64,000 nt of DNA, taken from an uncultured Fibrobacter sp. Its GTDB lineage: Bacteria > Fibrobacterota > Fibrobacteria > Fibrobacterales > Fibrobacteraceae. Positions 43,156-50,892 of this stretch are shown here, piece after piece (position 1 is the stretch's first letter; each line of letters begins with the position of its first letter). The position numbers were made by a program, and so were the translations under genes. A model generated the notes under the pieces. That model saw nothing but the letters and a program-made list of their open reading frames with translations. It made no database searches and was not told the origin of the DNA. Location of the stretch: positions 17,192 through 81,191 of the forward strand of contig CAMKLO010000006.1 in assembly GCA_946413655.1 (NCBI GenBank), written 5' to 3'.

Positions 43156-44259
43156 CTACGGTATTCTCACGAATCTTGTATTGGCAAGAACCAACTCCAG
43201 CAGAATGAGGAGCGCGCCTACCAAAAGCCACGGGTAGAATTTTTCCGCATAGCGGGCGTAAGCGATTGTTTCGATTTCCGTCTTTTCAAGTTCGTCGATT
43301 TCAGAATAAATCTTTTCGAGTTCAGCCTTGTTCTCGGCACGGTAGAAGCGACCGCCAGTCTTTGCGGCAACGTCCTTGAGTACGCTTTCGTCAATGCCCT
43401 CTTCGGGAGTAATGTCGCGTTCGCCCCAAGAGATTTCGCCAGTCCACGGGTTCTGCTGGAACGCCAGAATCTTGCCGTCCTTCTTGCCGACGCCGACCGT
43501 ATAGACCTTTACGCCCAGGGACTTTGCCACTTCGGCAGCTCGCATCGGCGGAACGACGCTGGCGTTGTCGCGGCCATCGGTCAAAAGAATCACCACGCGG
43601 GACTTCGCATCCGACATCTTGAGGCGGGCAAGCGCATTCATGAGGCCATCGCCAATGGCGGTCCTGTTGTTGATAAGCGTATCGCGGGCAAGGTCGTCAC
43701 TCGCCTTCAAAATTTCGAGCAACGAGCCATAATCGAGCGTGAGCGGGCACTGCGTAAACGAACGAGCGCCAAACGCCGAAAGCCCTATGCGGTCGCTATG
43801 TCGTTTTTGAATGAATTCCGCAATCACGTCCTGTGCATAACCAAGGCGGCTGTACTTCCAGTATTCGCCGCGCTTCAAAATCTTCTCGGCGTTCATCACG
43901 CCAAGCTTTGCCTGTTCCGTGCGCGTCAGCATGTCCAGCGTCCCCATGGAAGCGGAAACGTCAAGGGCAAGCATGATATCTACGCCGTCCGTTGATGTAT
44001 ATTCGACTTCCATGGCGTTCTGCGGGCGAGCAAGCGCCACCACAAAGCAAATGAGCGCCGCCAATCGAAGCGCAGGAACAATATGCCTAAACTTCACGCG
44101 ACGGCTCGGGACCGCCTTTTTCGCAAGCGCGAGCGCCGGGAACTTGATTGTACTCTTGCGACGCTGCTGACGGTAAACATAAAGCGCAATCAACAGCGGT
44201 ACAAACAACAACAGCCAAAAGGCTTCGGGATTTTGAAAATGAAGGGCTCCAATATCCAT
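43156..44259 (-). CDS. batA: BatA-like VWA-domain membrane protein
   Basis: The 367-residue protein has two N-terminal membrane spans (FWLLLFVPLLIALYVY and LRLAALICFVVALARP), then a VWA domain with a full MIDAS (LALDVSASM, NNRTAIGDG, LLTDGRDN), and a C-terminal span (WLLVGALLILLELVLA). An extra segment around LTRTEQAKLGVMNAEKILK, with GEYWKY, is inserted between the MIDAS strand and the next helix. BatA and BatB normally lie side by side; here about 1.5 kb with a plus-strand gene separates them. The starting MDIGAL fits family length. Confidence 0.85.
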   Translation of the reverse strand: MDIGALHFQNPEAFWLLLFVPLLIALYVYRQQRRKSTIKFPALALAKKAVPSRRVKFRHIVPALRLAALICFVVALARPQNAMEVEYTSTDGVDIMLALDVSASMGTLDMLTRTEQAKLGVMNAEKILKRGEYWKYSRLGYAQDVIAEFIQKRHSDRIGLSAFGARSFTQCPLTLDYGSLLEILKASDDLARDTLINNRTAIGDGLMNALARLKMSDAKSRVVILLTDGRDNASVVPPMRAAEVAKSLGVKVYTVGVGKKDGKILAFQQNPWTGEISWGERDITPEEGIDESVLKDVAAKTGGRFYRAENKAELEKIYSEIDELEKTEIETIAYARYAEKFYPWLLVGALLILLELVLANTRFVRIP

Positions 44260-44314
44260 TTCAGCTCCAAAATAACAGAAAACAAATTCTACAAGCGAGA
44301 ATATACAAAATTTG

Positions 44315-44423
44315 AGTTACTAGATACTAGTTAGTAGTTAGTAGTTACTAGTTACTAGTTAATAGTTAATAGAGATTGCAATAAGAACATTTCTAGCAAC
44401 TAGTAACTTAGAACTCGGAACTA
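44315..44423 (+). repeat. Heptad-repeat element, miniature copy D
   Basis: Nine heptads (AGTTACT, AGATACT, AGTTAGT x2, AGTTACT x2, AGTTAAT x2, AGAGATT) run straight into the core GCAATAAGAACATTTCTAG at 44378-44396. The inverted heptads after it (CTAGCAA, CTAGTAA, CTTAGAA, CTCGGAA) closely match the right arm of the IVP element. It lies between batA and azlD. Confidence 0.7.
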
Positions 44424-44430
44424 AAAGTTC

Positions 44431-44757
44431 TTACAGCGTTAAAAGCATCAACCCATCAACGCCGAGCACGGCAAGGCAAGAAACCGCGGCAACAGTCACG
44501 AGGCCACCACCCAAAAGCGAGGCGACCACCGCCGCCAAAAGCGCACAGGCGCCCGTAATGCGGCTATCCGTCGCAAAGAATATCGCAGGCACGGTCATCG
44601 CGCTGAGTACCGTATAAGGCACATACGCGAGGAACGAACTCCAGAACACGCTCTTCAGCTTTTTCCGCAACAGAATAAACGGCACCGCGCGCAAAAACAG
44701 CGTCACTCCCGCCATGACGAACAAATAAATCACGTAGGTCTGCATATCGATATTCAT
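44431..44757 (-). CDS. azlD: AzlD-family branched-chain amino acid transport protein
   Basis: The 108-residue protein has about four hydrophobic segments and the family features ITLFLRAVPFIL-like (VTLFLRAVPFILLRKKL) with a basic cytoplasmic end. It overlaps azlC by 4 nt, the normal partnership. AzlC/AzlD (LIV-E) export branched-chain amino acids and toxic analogues such as azaleucine across the inner membrane. Length is standard for AzlD. It lies downstream of azlC and next to a heptad repeat element. Confidence 0.88.
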   Translation of the reverse strand: MNIDMQTYVIYLFVMAGVTLFLRAVPFILLRKKLKSVFWSSFLAYVPYTVLSAMTVPAIFFATDSRITGACALLAAVVASLLGGGLVTVAAVSCLAVLGVDGLMLLTL

Positions 44758-45467
44758 TCCGCAGCTCCTTCGTCATCCGCATTGACATTTTTCATGGGGA
44801 ACAGCGCCGCTGCCAGCAAAGAAGCGACAAGCGCACAAATGATTATCGCAAATCCGACAGAAACACAACTCAACGCAGGAATAAACTTGAACGCACAACT
44901 GAGCGCCACGGCCACAGCAACAGCAAAGACCGTCGGCATGTGCACCTTCATCTGCGGGACGACAATCGCCACAAACATGCCGTACAGCGCCACGCCAAGA
45001 GCATTCGTCACAAGCGCCGGGAGAATTTCGCCACAAATCGCCCCGACCATCGTCCCCAGCGACCAGCCAAAGTAAGGGAGTGTCATGAGTCCAAGGAAAT
45101 AAATCGGCGTCACCTTCTTTTGCGACATCGCCACCGCAAAAATTTCGTCGGTAATGCCCGTCGCCAACAGCAAACGCTTCACCGTCCCGAAATCCGGCGA
45201 AACCTTCTGCGAAAGTGAAATCGCCATCAGCGAATAGCGGAGGTTGATAAAGAACGTCGCGAGAGCCATCTCGATGAACGTGCCGGCAGCATCGGCCATA
45301 ATCTGGAGGCCCGCAAACTGCCCCGCCGACGTAAGGTTCGTCATGGAAATAAGTGTCACAAGCGGCCACGAAAAAATTTTGGAACCCGCAATGCCGAACG
45401 AAAACGAAACGGCAAAATAGCCAAGCCCAATCGGGGAACCATCTTTCAAGCCACTCAAGTAATTCAT
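44754..45467 (-). CDS. azlC: AzlC-family amino acid exporter subunit
   Basis: The 237-residue protein has the AzlC start (GSPIGLGYFAVSFSFGIAG) followed by TNLTSAGQFAGLQIMADAAG, with five or more membrane spans. Together with AzlD it forms an inner-membrane branched-chain amino acid exporter. The overlap with azlD (44754-44757) implies translational coupling. It is the first gene of this two-gene unit. No regulator (such as AzlB) lies in the window. Confidence 0.9.
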   Translation of the reverse strand: MNYLSGLKDGSPIGLGYFAVSFSFGIAGSKIFSWPLVTLISMTNLTSAGQFAGLQIMADAAGTFIEMALATFFINLRYSLMAISLSQKVSPDFGTVKRLLLATGITDEIFAVAMSQKKVTPIYFLGLMTLPYFGWSLGTMVGAICGEILPALVTNALGVALYGMFVAIVVPQMKVHMPTVFAVAVAVALSCAFKFIPALSCVSVGFAIIICALVASLLAAALFPMKNVNADDEGAAE

Positions 45468-45538
45468 GGGCGCAAAGATAGTAAATAAAGCGACTTCGGC
45501 AACGGTAATTTATGCAAATATTTAGATATATGCAATTT

Positions 45539-45587
45539 AGTAGGAAGTAGACAGTAGACGGTAGGCAGTGGTTAGTGGTTAGTAGGA
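45539..45587 (+). repeat. Heptad array, seven exact units
   Basis: Seven units of 7 nt follow without gaps: AGTAGGA, AGTAGAC, AGTAGAC, GGTAGGC, AGTGGTT, AGTGGTT, AGTAGGA. The sequence differs from the AGTTACT arrays but keeps the AGT phase, so the periodicity rather than the exact unit is conserved. Confidence 0.65.
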
Positions 45588-45592
45588 AGAAA

Positions 45593-45713
45593 GCGTCATC
45601 CTGAGCAGTGTGGTTAGACGAGAGACGAGAGAACGGACCTGCGGTCCTACAGACGAGAGAGATTTAGCACAGTCATCCTGGAGGGAGCGTCGCGACCGAT
45701 AGGATCCAGTGAA
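45593..45713 (+). repeat. Dispersed GTCATCCTG...GGATCCAGTGAA repeat with an inserted hairpin repeat
   Basis: A GCGTCATCCTGAGCAGTG unit at 45593 and a full GTCATCCTGGA to GGATCCAGTGAA unit at 45672-45713 flank the AGACGAGAGAACG hairpin element. The same unit occurs at 61953-61992. It looks as if one repeat was inserted into another. Confidence 0.5.
45623..45660 (+). repeat. Hairpin repeat, copy H1
   Basis: The element reads AGACGAGAGAACG, a stem-loop GGACC-TGC-GGTCC, then TACAGACGAGAGA. Copies at 47593-47632 and 57648-57728 share the flanks but have different, still complementary, stems. Confidence 0.6.
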
Positions 45714-45736
45714 GTTTTATTCGGAGAATTTAGAGT

Positions 45737-45768
45737 ACAAAAAGAACCCGTAGCGTTTAGCCACGGGT
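45737..45768 (-). terminator. Terminator of the exported-protein gene
   Basis: On the minus strand ACCCGTGGC and GCTACGGGT pair around a TAAAC loop and are followed by TTCTTTTTG. It lies 37 nt after the stop of the 45805-46248 gene. Confidence 0.75.
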
Positions 45769-45804
45769 CAAACGTTCATGAATGCTTAGCAACTAAAACT
45801 AGGA

Positions 45805-46248
45805 TTAGTTTTCGTTGTTGTGCATTTCGATCTGTTCGCGGTCCATCGTGTGCTGCAAGTATTCCTTGAAGTCACGGTCGATGTTCACACCGTCGAAGTC
45901 GATGTCGTCGTTTTCCAACACGAACACGGCGCTCGGGTTATCGAGCCAGCCCACAATGTCCACGTCTTCCAACTTCATGGACTTGTCACCGGGTTTCTGA
46001 GCAACGTATTCGACCTTAGCCTTCGGAACCCAACCCTGACCGCAAGCACCCTTCACGAGGACTTCGGTATCGCCTTCTTTCAAGACGGTCATTTCGTCGT
46101 TAAAGCCTGCCGTGCAGACAACAGAGCCACCATCTTTATCTTTGGTGAGTTCCACGTCGCCCAGCTTGGACTTGACCTTCTTGGCTGCAAAGGAGGAAGC
46201 AACCAGCAAAGCGAAGGCGACAAACATAACTTTTTTCATCATTTTCAT
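45805..46248 (-). CDS. Small exported protein of unknown function
   Basis: The 147-residue protein begins with a signal peptide (KKVMFVAFALLVASSFAAKK). The mature part is acidic, with a short cysteine-containing motif (VKGACGQGWVPKAKVEYVAQ) that has the flavour of an SH3-like beta fold, and an aspartate-rich stretch (LENDDIDFDGVNIDRDFKEY). I do not recognise a family; it could be Fibrobacter-specific. The ATG at 46248 has GAGGA 7 nt upstream. A second ATG four codons later is also possible. It is a single gene with its own terminator, divergent from mltG. Confidence 0.75.
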   Translation of the reverse strand: MKMMKKVMFVAFALLVASSFAAKKVKSKLGDVELTKDKDGGSVVCTAGFNDEMTVLKEGDTEVLVKGACGQGWVPKAKVEYVAQKPGDKSMKLEDVDIVGWLDNPSAVFVLENDDIDFDGVNIDRDFKEYLQHTMDREQIEMHNNEN

Positions 46249-46345
46249 AGCGAATCCTCAAAACAAGGGAAAATATTCAACAATGCTATACGAATATACT
46301 TTTTATTTTGCCAATCCGTTGCAATTTCTTTTAAATTTTTACGCA

Positions 46346-47359
46346 ATGAAGAAGATTTTTTCAATTACCGCCGTTATCCTCGTTTTTCTCGCGATTTTTG
46401 CGTTTTTTAACGTAAATCAGCGATTAAACGCCGTTTCACACAACGAAAAAACCGTCATTTTGGAGATTCCGAAGGGCAGTTCACCCACAAAAGTTTTACA
46501 AATTTTACAAGAAAAAAACATTTGGACCGACGAATTGGCCTTCACTTTGTGGTGCAAAATGAAAAAACCAGCACTCAAGGCCGGCTGGTACGAGGTTCCC
46601 GCCCACCAGACACTCGAACAGATTTCCTCGTTGTTTGAGAGCGGCAAAAGCGCCGTCCGCAAGGTGACCATCCCCGAAGGTCGGGCCTCCTGGGAAATCC
46701 CAGCGTATCTGCAAAAAAGTTTTCCGAACATCGACACGGCCCGTTGGAACAAGTTAGTCCAGGACCCGCAGTTCGCCCATTCGCTCGGCATCGAAGGCAA
46801 CTCGCTGGAAGGTTACCTGCTTCCGGACACGTACCCGTTCGCCATCAACTCCGATGAAGAATCCATACTGCGACAGATGGTCGCCGCCAACTTCAAGGTT
46901 CGCGACGAAATGAAGGACCGCAAAGGTTCCATGTGGGAAACGCTGGGCAACTGGCACCGCGTGTTGACGCTGGCGAGCGTCGTCGAAGAAGAAACAGGAA
47001 TCCCGGATGAACGCCCGTTGATTGCCGGTGTGTTCCACAACCGCCTCCGCATTGGCATGCCGCTCGGGGCAGACCCGACGGTGCGGTTCATCTTCAAAAA
47101 CTTGACGGGACCGATCTACAAGAGCCAGTTGAACAGCAACAACCCGTACAACACCCGCAAGTTCGCAGGACTCATGCCTGGGCCAATCTCGAACCCAGGC
47201 CGCAAAGCAATTGAAGCAACACTCTTCCCCGAAAAAACCGAAGCACTTTACTTTGTTGCAAAAGACGATGGTTCGCACACGCACTTCTTCAGCACGAACC
47301 TCGCCGACCACAACAAGTACAAGGATGTCGCCGCCAAGAACCGCGGGGAGAAGAAGTAG
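46346..47359 (+). CDS. mltG: Endolytic murein transglycosylase MltG
   Basis: From ATG 46346 the protein has 337 residues: one N-terminal membrane span (ITAVILVFLAIFAFFNV), a LysM-like segment (ILEIPKGSSPTKVLQILQEK) and the YceG catalytic domain (LTLASVVEEETGIPDERPLI, then AGVFHNRLRIGMPLGADPTV, with the catalytic Glu in the EEET stretch, and NPYNTRKFAGLMPGPISNPG). It cuts nascent peptidoglycan strands and may release them. The track's earlier start at 46112 runs through the promoter region of the divergent gene. Its TAG stop leads directly into a heptad array. Confidence 0.92.
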   Translation: MKKIFSITAVILVFLAIFAFFNVNQRLNAVSHNEKTVILEIPKGSSPTKVLQILQEKNIWTDELAFTLWCKMKKPALKAGWYEVPAHQTLEQISSLFESGKSAVRKVTIPEGRASWEIPAYLQKSFPNIDTARWNKLVQDPQFAHSLGIEGNSLEGYLLPDTYPFAINSDEESILRQMVAANFKVRDEMKDRKGSMWETLGNWHRVLTLASVVEEETGIPDERPLIAGVFHNRLRIGMPLGADPTVRFIFKNLTGPIYKSQLNSNNPYNTRKFAGLMPGPISNPGRKAIEATLFPEKTEALYFVAKDDGSHTHFFSTNLADHNKYKDVAAKNRGEKK

Positions 47360-47360
47360 C

Positions 47361-47410
47361 GGTAGGCAGTAGGAAGTTTAGTTACTAGTTAATAGTTACT
47401 AGTTAATAGT
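47361..47410 (+). repeat. Heptad array after mltG
   Basis: Units GGTAGGC, AGTAGGA, a short AGTTT, then AGTTACT, AGTTAAT, AGTTACT, AGTTAAT start one base after the mltG stop. They join the two unit types (AGTAGGA-like and AGTTACT-like) seen elsewhere, showing that both belong to one family. No core or inverted arm follows. Confidence 0.6.
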
Positions 47411-47592
47411 GATTCTTAAAGCAAAAAACATCAACGATAGTCAGGTGGCTTCGCCGCGATGAGCCATGAGGTCGCAGCCTTCGGCTACTTTGAGGTGTGG
47501 GGTTGTTGTAATTGGAAAAGCCTCAAAGCGAAGCGTGCTCAAAGCGAGTTTACGAGCGCCCCCATAGCCCATACCCATACACACCTCTCTAG

Positions 47593-47632
47593 TCTTTCGT
47601 CTGTAGCCCACGCAGTGGGCGTTCTTTCGTCT
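47593..47632 (-). repeat. Hairpin repeat, copy H2
   Basis: On the minus strand this reads AGACGAAAGAACG, stem GCCCAC-TGC-GTGGGC, then TACAGACGAAAGA. Its first bases TAG are the stop codon of the patatin-like gene. Confidence 0.65.
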
Positions 47633-49913
47633 AGAATAGATTGTAGTTGCCGATACGGATAAAGTATCTATAGTTTTTTAAATCCTTTATATCGCCAAAA
47701 GTTTCCGTATCGACAATGCGGTTCAGGCCCGCATAGACCGTAAACGAGCGGTATTTATAGCGAAGCGCCGGTTCAAAAACAAACTTGTTCGAATTGAGAG
47801 CCGCAGTCGCTTTATCTTCGAAGTCATGGAAATACGCCAGTGAAAGCCACAACCCAAAGCCATGGCGTTCCACACCGCCGTTCATACGCAATAGCGCATA
47901 GCCATGCGTCGAAAGTTCCGGATCCAGCCAGTCTTCCGACCACGGTGTTGCCGCCACATGCAGACGGTAACGGTCTTCCATCGCCACATTTTCGAAGTTC
48001 TTGGGGAACTTGAAAGAGCCGCCGTCGCGATAAGCGTCAAAGCCCATCGCCGCCCCAAAAGTCAACGAAGTACTGCGTGACGGAGACAAGGAATAACGGC
48101 CGTCTAAAGCGTATATGCCGTAAATCGGGCCTCTCTGGTGGAATCCGTAACCGATGATGTTGATGCCCACGGAAGCATTCGCCTCAAAGCCCTTCGACGC
48201 AAACCAGTCATCGTCAACGCCGTTCAAGAGAGAATAGCGGACGCTCTGCGTCACGGGATTCGTCTCGTAATTGCTACTCAGGCTCATAAATTCATCATCG
48301 TCAAAAAAATCAACTTCGGGAACGGCACTCGGAGCTAGTTCAAATTCGCGATTGCCAAACAAGAACTTGACTTCGATGGATTGCATTTTATCAAATGCGT
48401 ATCTCGCTGACAAGAACAAATCATTCCGCTTTTCAAACTTAAAATGATTTTGTTTGGAGATATTGTCTTTCTCGAAAGAATTCAAATAGCGTAGTTTCAT
48501 CAAATCATAGCCAAAACTGAATTTCCAGCGATGACTAATCAAGTTCGACAATTCCAAACGCGGACGGAATCCATAAGACGAAGTACCGTAAAATCCGGCG
48601 AGTTTCAAATAAATTTCCATCTGGTTCACGTAATTTAGCGAGACTTCGCCATAGGCGTTGGCGCCAATCACATTGGAACCGAATCCACCAACAGCCACAT
48701 CTACCGTCGGGTGAACTCCCACATCAATCAGAAGGTCGCCATCGGGCTGCATGTTGAACAAGACGGTATCATAAGGCGTTTTGGACGCTATCGCATAAGC
48801 AAAGTTCGCCGGAGCGGCAAAACCCGTATCGTTGGGATTCCAATAAGAGGCCGCCACCGAATGGAGCTCGGACGAAAGGCTATCAAACGACGGATGGAAA
48901 CTGAACCACGGTTCCGATTTTTGCTTTTTGGAATAGTCAAATGGACGTTCCAACAACAGTGCAATTTCGCGCAAGCTCTGTTCCATCGACGAGAACCCGG
49001 CCTGAATCAAGGCTTTGCGGGATGTATCACGAACAAAATGCGACCTCACAAAAACGCCTTGCGAATGGTCCAATTTCGACAAGACATTGTCCTTAAGGGT
49101 CCTTGTTTCGGCATTTCCTTCCAGTTCATAGCGGACAGGATCCGCCACAACAATTATCGGGATTTCCTGCAAGCTGCTGGATAGTGGAAGCGCCAAGTAC
49201 GGACAAAGTTCTCCAGAATTTTCGTTACCGGCCAATGGAAGCGACGAGACGATATCGGCATACGTCGGATTCTCTATAACGCTATCGCAAGTCTGAAGCG
49301 TAAACGGGATGCGGAAATCTCCACGTTGGCGATAAAGCGATTCCTCAAAGCGGAGGCGAGCAAGCGAGCGTTCAATGGACGCCGTATCGGCAACAAGCGC
49401 ATGCATGCTGCGATGGACTTTGCCAGTAGAATCCGCATAAAAAGAGAACCTTTCTCGAAGCGCCGGGACTCCCGTAATCGAAACCGGAATGTCAAACGGG
49501 TCGTGTTCCGTCTTAGCATTAATCGAATTGACACCGACAAATTCATCGACATACGGATCCAGCATCAACCGCTGAATATCGTCCAACGACACGCCAAGCG
49601 ACCAGAGCGCACCCATCCAGGCGCCCCACGATGTCGTCACAATGGAATCCACCGGAATTTTGTAGCTTTCTATTGCATACAACACGCCAAGCTGGAACCA
49701 TGGTGAGCGTTCGCCACCACCCAAGTAAAGCACCGACTTCGCCTTTTTCGCAAAAAGCGAATCCGGCTCCATCTTCATGGCGCCCAATAGCGACTCATCG
49801 ACGGAGTGAGCCGCCTGCACAGGCGACACAAGTACAGAAGCGGAAACCGCGACCGTTAAAAGAAACGCTTTTTTAAGCCAGCCGAGCGGGATTGGAAACA
49901 TACCTACCTGCAT
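47631..49913 (-). CDS. Patatin-like phospholipase/beta-barrel outer membrane protein with degenerate motifs
   Basis: The 760-residue protein has a signal peptide (AFLLTVAVSASVLVSPVQA). Residues 60-340 follow the patatin fold: VLYLGGGERSPWFQLGVLYA, then a serine in TTSWGAWMGALWS where the family has GxSxG. The first Gly of GxSxG is replaced by Thr, and I see no clear DGG/A catalytic aspartate. Residues 400-760 alternate aromatic and polar residues as in a beta-barrel, ending in YFIRIGNYNLF. Patatin plus BamA-like barrel is a known outer-membrane architecture. Start 49901 (AGGTAGGT before it) is also possible. It ends the 54623 to 47631 operon. Confidence 0.75.
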   Translation of the reverse strand: MQVGMFPIPLGWLKKAFLLTVAVSASVLVSPVQAAHSVDESLLGAMKMEPDSLFAKKAKSVLYLGGGERSPWFQLGVLYAIESYKIPVDSIVTTSWGAWMGALWSLGVSLDDIQRLMLDPYVDEFVGVNSINAKTEHDPFDIPVSITGVPALRERFSFYADSTGKVHRSMHALVADTASIERSLARLRFEESLYRQRGDFRIPFTLQTCDSVIENPTYADIVSSLPLAGNENSGELCPYLALPLSSSLQEIPIIVVADPVRYELEGNAETRTLKDNVLSKLDHSQGVFVRSHFVRDTSRKALIQAGFSSMEQSLREIALLLERPFDYSKKQKSEPWFSFHPSFDSLSSELHSVAASYWNPNDTGFAAPANFAYAIASKTPYDTVLFNMQPDGDLLIDVGVHPTVDVAVGGFGSNVIGANAYGEVSLNYVNQMEIYLKLAGFYGTSSYGFRPRLELSNLISHRWKFSFGYDLMKLRYLNSFEKDNISKQNHFKFEKRNDLFLSARYAFDKMQSIEVKFLFGNREFELAPSAVPEVDFFDDDEFMSLSSNYETNPVTQSVRYSLLNGVDDDWFASKGFEANASVGINIIGYGFHQRGPIYGIYALDGRYSLSPSRSTSLTFGAAMGFDAYRDGGSFKFPKNFENVAMEDRYRLHVAATPWSEDWLDPELSTHGYALLRMNGGVERHGFGLWLSLAYFHDFEDKATAALNSNKFVFEPALRYKYRSFTVYAGLNRIVDTETFGDIKDLKNYRYFIRIGNYNLF

Positions 49914-50880
49914 CTTCGGCAGTCACATAACCAGAGCTAACAAGTTCAGCTAGGCAATCGTCCATGAGGAGCATGCCTTCCGATGAGGATGCTGCCATAA
50001 TGGACGGGAGCTTGAAATGGTCGCCACTGCGGATATGAGCCGCCACGTTTTGCGTGTTATAAAGAATTTCCCATGCTGGAATGGCTCCAGCGCCTTCCGC
50101 TGCCGCAGGCAAGAGCCTCTGAACGACAACTGCCTTGAGCGCCGCAGCAAGCATAGTGCGTACAAGATCGCGATTTTCTGAAGACGAGGCCGAAAGGAGA
50201 GCATCGACAACGCCAACCACATTGCCCGCAGTCACGTTTATCACCACCAATGCGCCGGCTTCGGCTGCCCGCAAAACAGAAATCAACATCGATTCGTCAA
50301 AATCGCCCAGCCAGAACAAGTCCGTACCACTGCGGAGCCCCTGTTCCAACTTTTCGGACGTCGTTCCCATCGTATTGGCGAGCATAAGGCTCTCTCCAAT
50401 CTTCACGGGAAGTTCCCGCCCTGCATCCAAATTGCAGAACCGCAGAATGCTGGAAGAGCACATCGCCGAAACATACGACGTCGCCGAAACTGTTTTGCCC
50501 GAACAGGCGGGTCCCGCAAACACGACAAGTCCGGAACTGAGTCCGAGCAAATTATCCAGCGAAGCCGGAGCGCCAATCTCCGAAAAATTCGGGCACTCCG
50601 CCATCAACGGGCGGAAAATCGCCGCATTGCCCAAAGCTTCGCGGAAATATTTCACGCGCCATTTAGTATTGAGCCAAGGTCCACCGATAAACGTTCCGGA
50701 TTCGCCTTCAAGCGAACCGAGAAATTCCAGCAACGAGCCAAAAGGGAGAACCGGCGCATTGGGAATCGCGCAAACGCGGCCCGCAACGCGAACCGCCGAA
50801 GGGGCGTCTTCCGTCACAATCAAGTCGCTTGCCCCGACATTCAGGGCGTAATCCAAAAGAGATTCAATTTCTGATGCCAT
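49873..50880 (-). CDS. PilT-like ATPase with intact Walker A and altered Walker B/His box
   Basis: The 335-residue protein resembles PilT/PilU-type motor ATPases: NVGASDLIVTEDAPSAVRVA at the N-terminus, Walker A at residues 123-130 (GPACSGKT), and GTDLFWLGDFDE where PilT has a VGEMRD-type Walker B. The His box is GALVVINVTA rather than GHLVFGTLHT. The catalytic Glu and His are therefore not obviously conserved. GGGAGG precedes its ATG. It lies 12 nt after a second PilT-like gene and overlaps the patatin-like gene by 41 nt. It may be a regulatory partner of the type IV pilus or gliding system. Confidence 0.75.
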   Translation of the reverse strand: MASEIESLLDYALNVGASDLIVTEDAPSAVRVAGRVCAIPNAPVLPFGSLLEFLGSLEGESGTFIGGPWLNTKWRVKYFREALGNAAIFRPLMAECPNFSEIGAPASLDNLLGLSSGLVVFAGPACSGKTVSATSYVSAMCSSSILRFCNLDAGRELPVKIGESLMLANTMGTTSEKLEQGLRSGTDLFWLGDFDESMLISVLRAAEAGALVVINVTAGNVVGVVDALLSASSSENRDLVRTMLAAALKAVVVQRLLPAAAEGAGAIPAWEILYNTQNVAAHIRSGDHFKLPSIMAASSSEGMLLMDDCLAELVSSGYVTAEDAGRYVSNPARLA

Positions 50881-50892
50881 GACAACCTCCCG

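Larger units (their letters stand above)
45468..45736. other. Repeat-rich interval between azlC and an exported-protein gene
   Basis: No gene is seen. In order it holds seven exact heptads (45539-45587), a GCGTCATCCTGAG repeat (45593), an AGACGAGAGAACG hairpin repeat (45623-45660) and a second GTCATCCTGGA...GGATCCAGTGAA unit (45672-45713). The first 70 bases before the array are A/T-rich and probably include the azlC promoter. Confidence 0.6.

Noticed and set aside
41660-44423. CRISPR or phage att sites in the repeats flanking the GGDEF gene
   Set aside because: The units are 7 nt and tandem without unique spacers, and no integrase gene is present in the window.
47459-47662. 67-residue plus-strand ORF after mltG
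   Set aside because: It runs through known repeat sequences and into the antisense of the patatin-like gene, with no ribosome-binding site.
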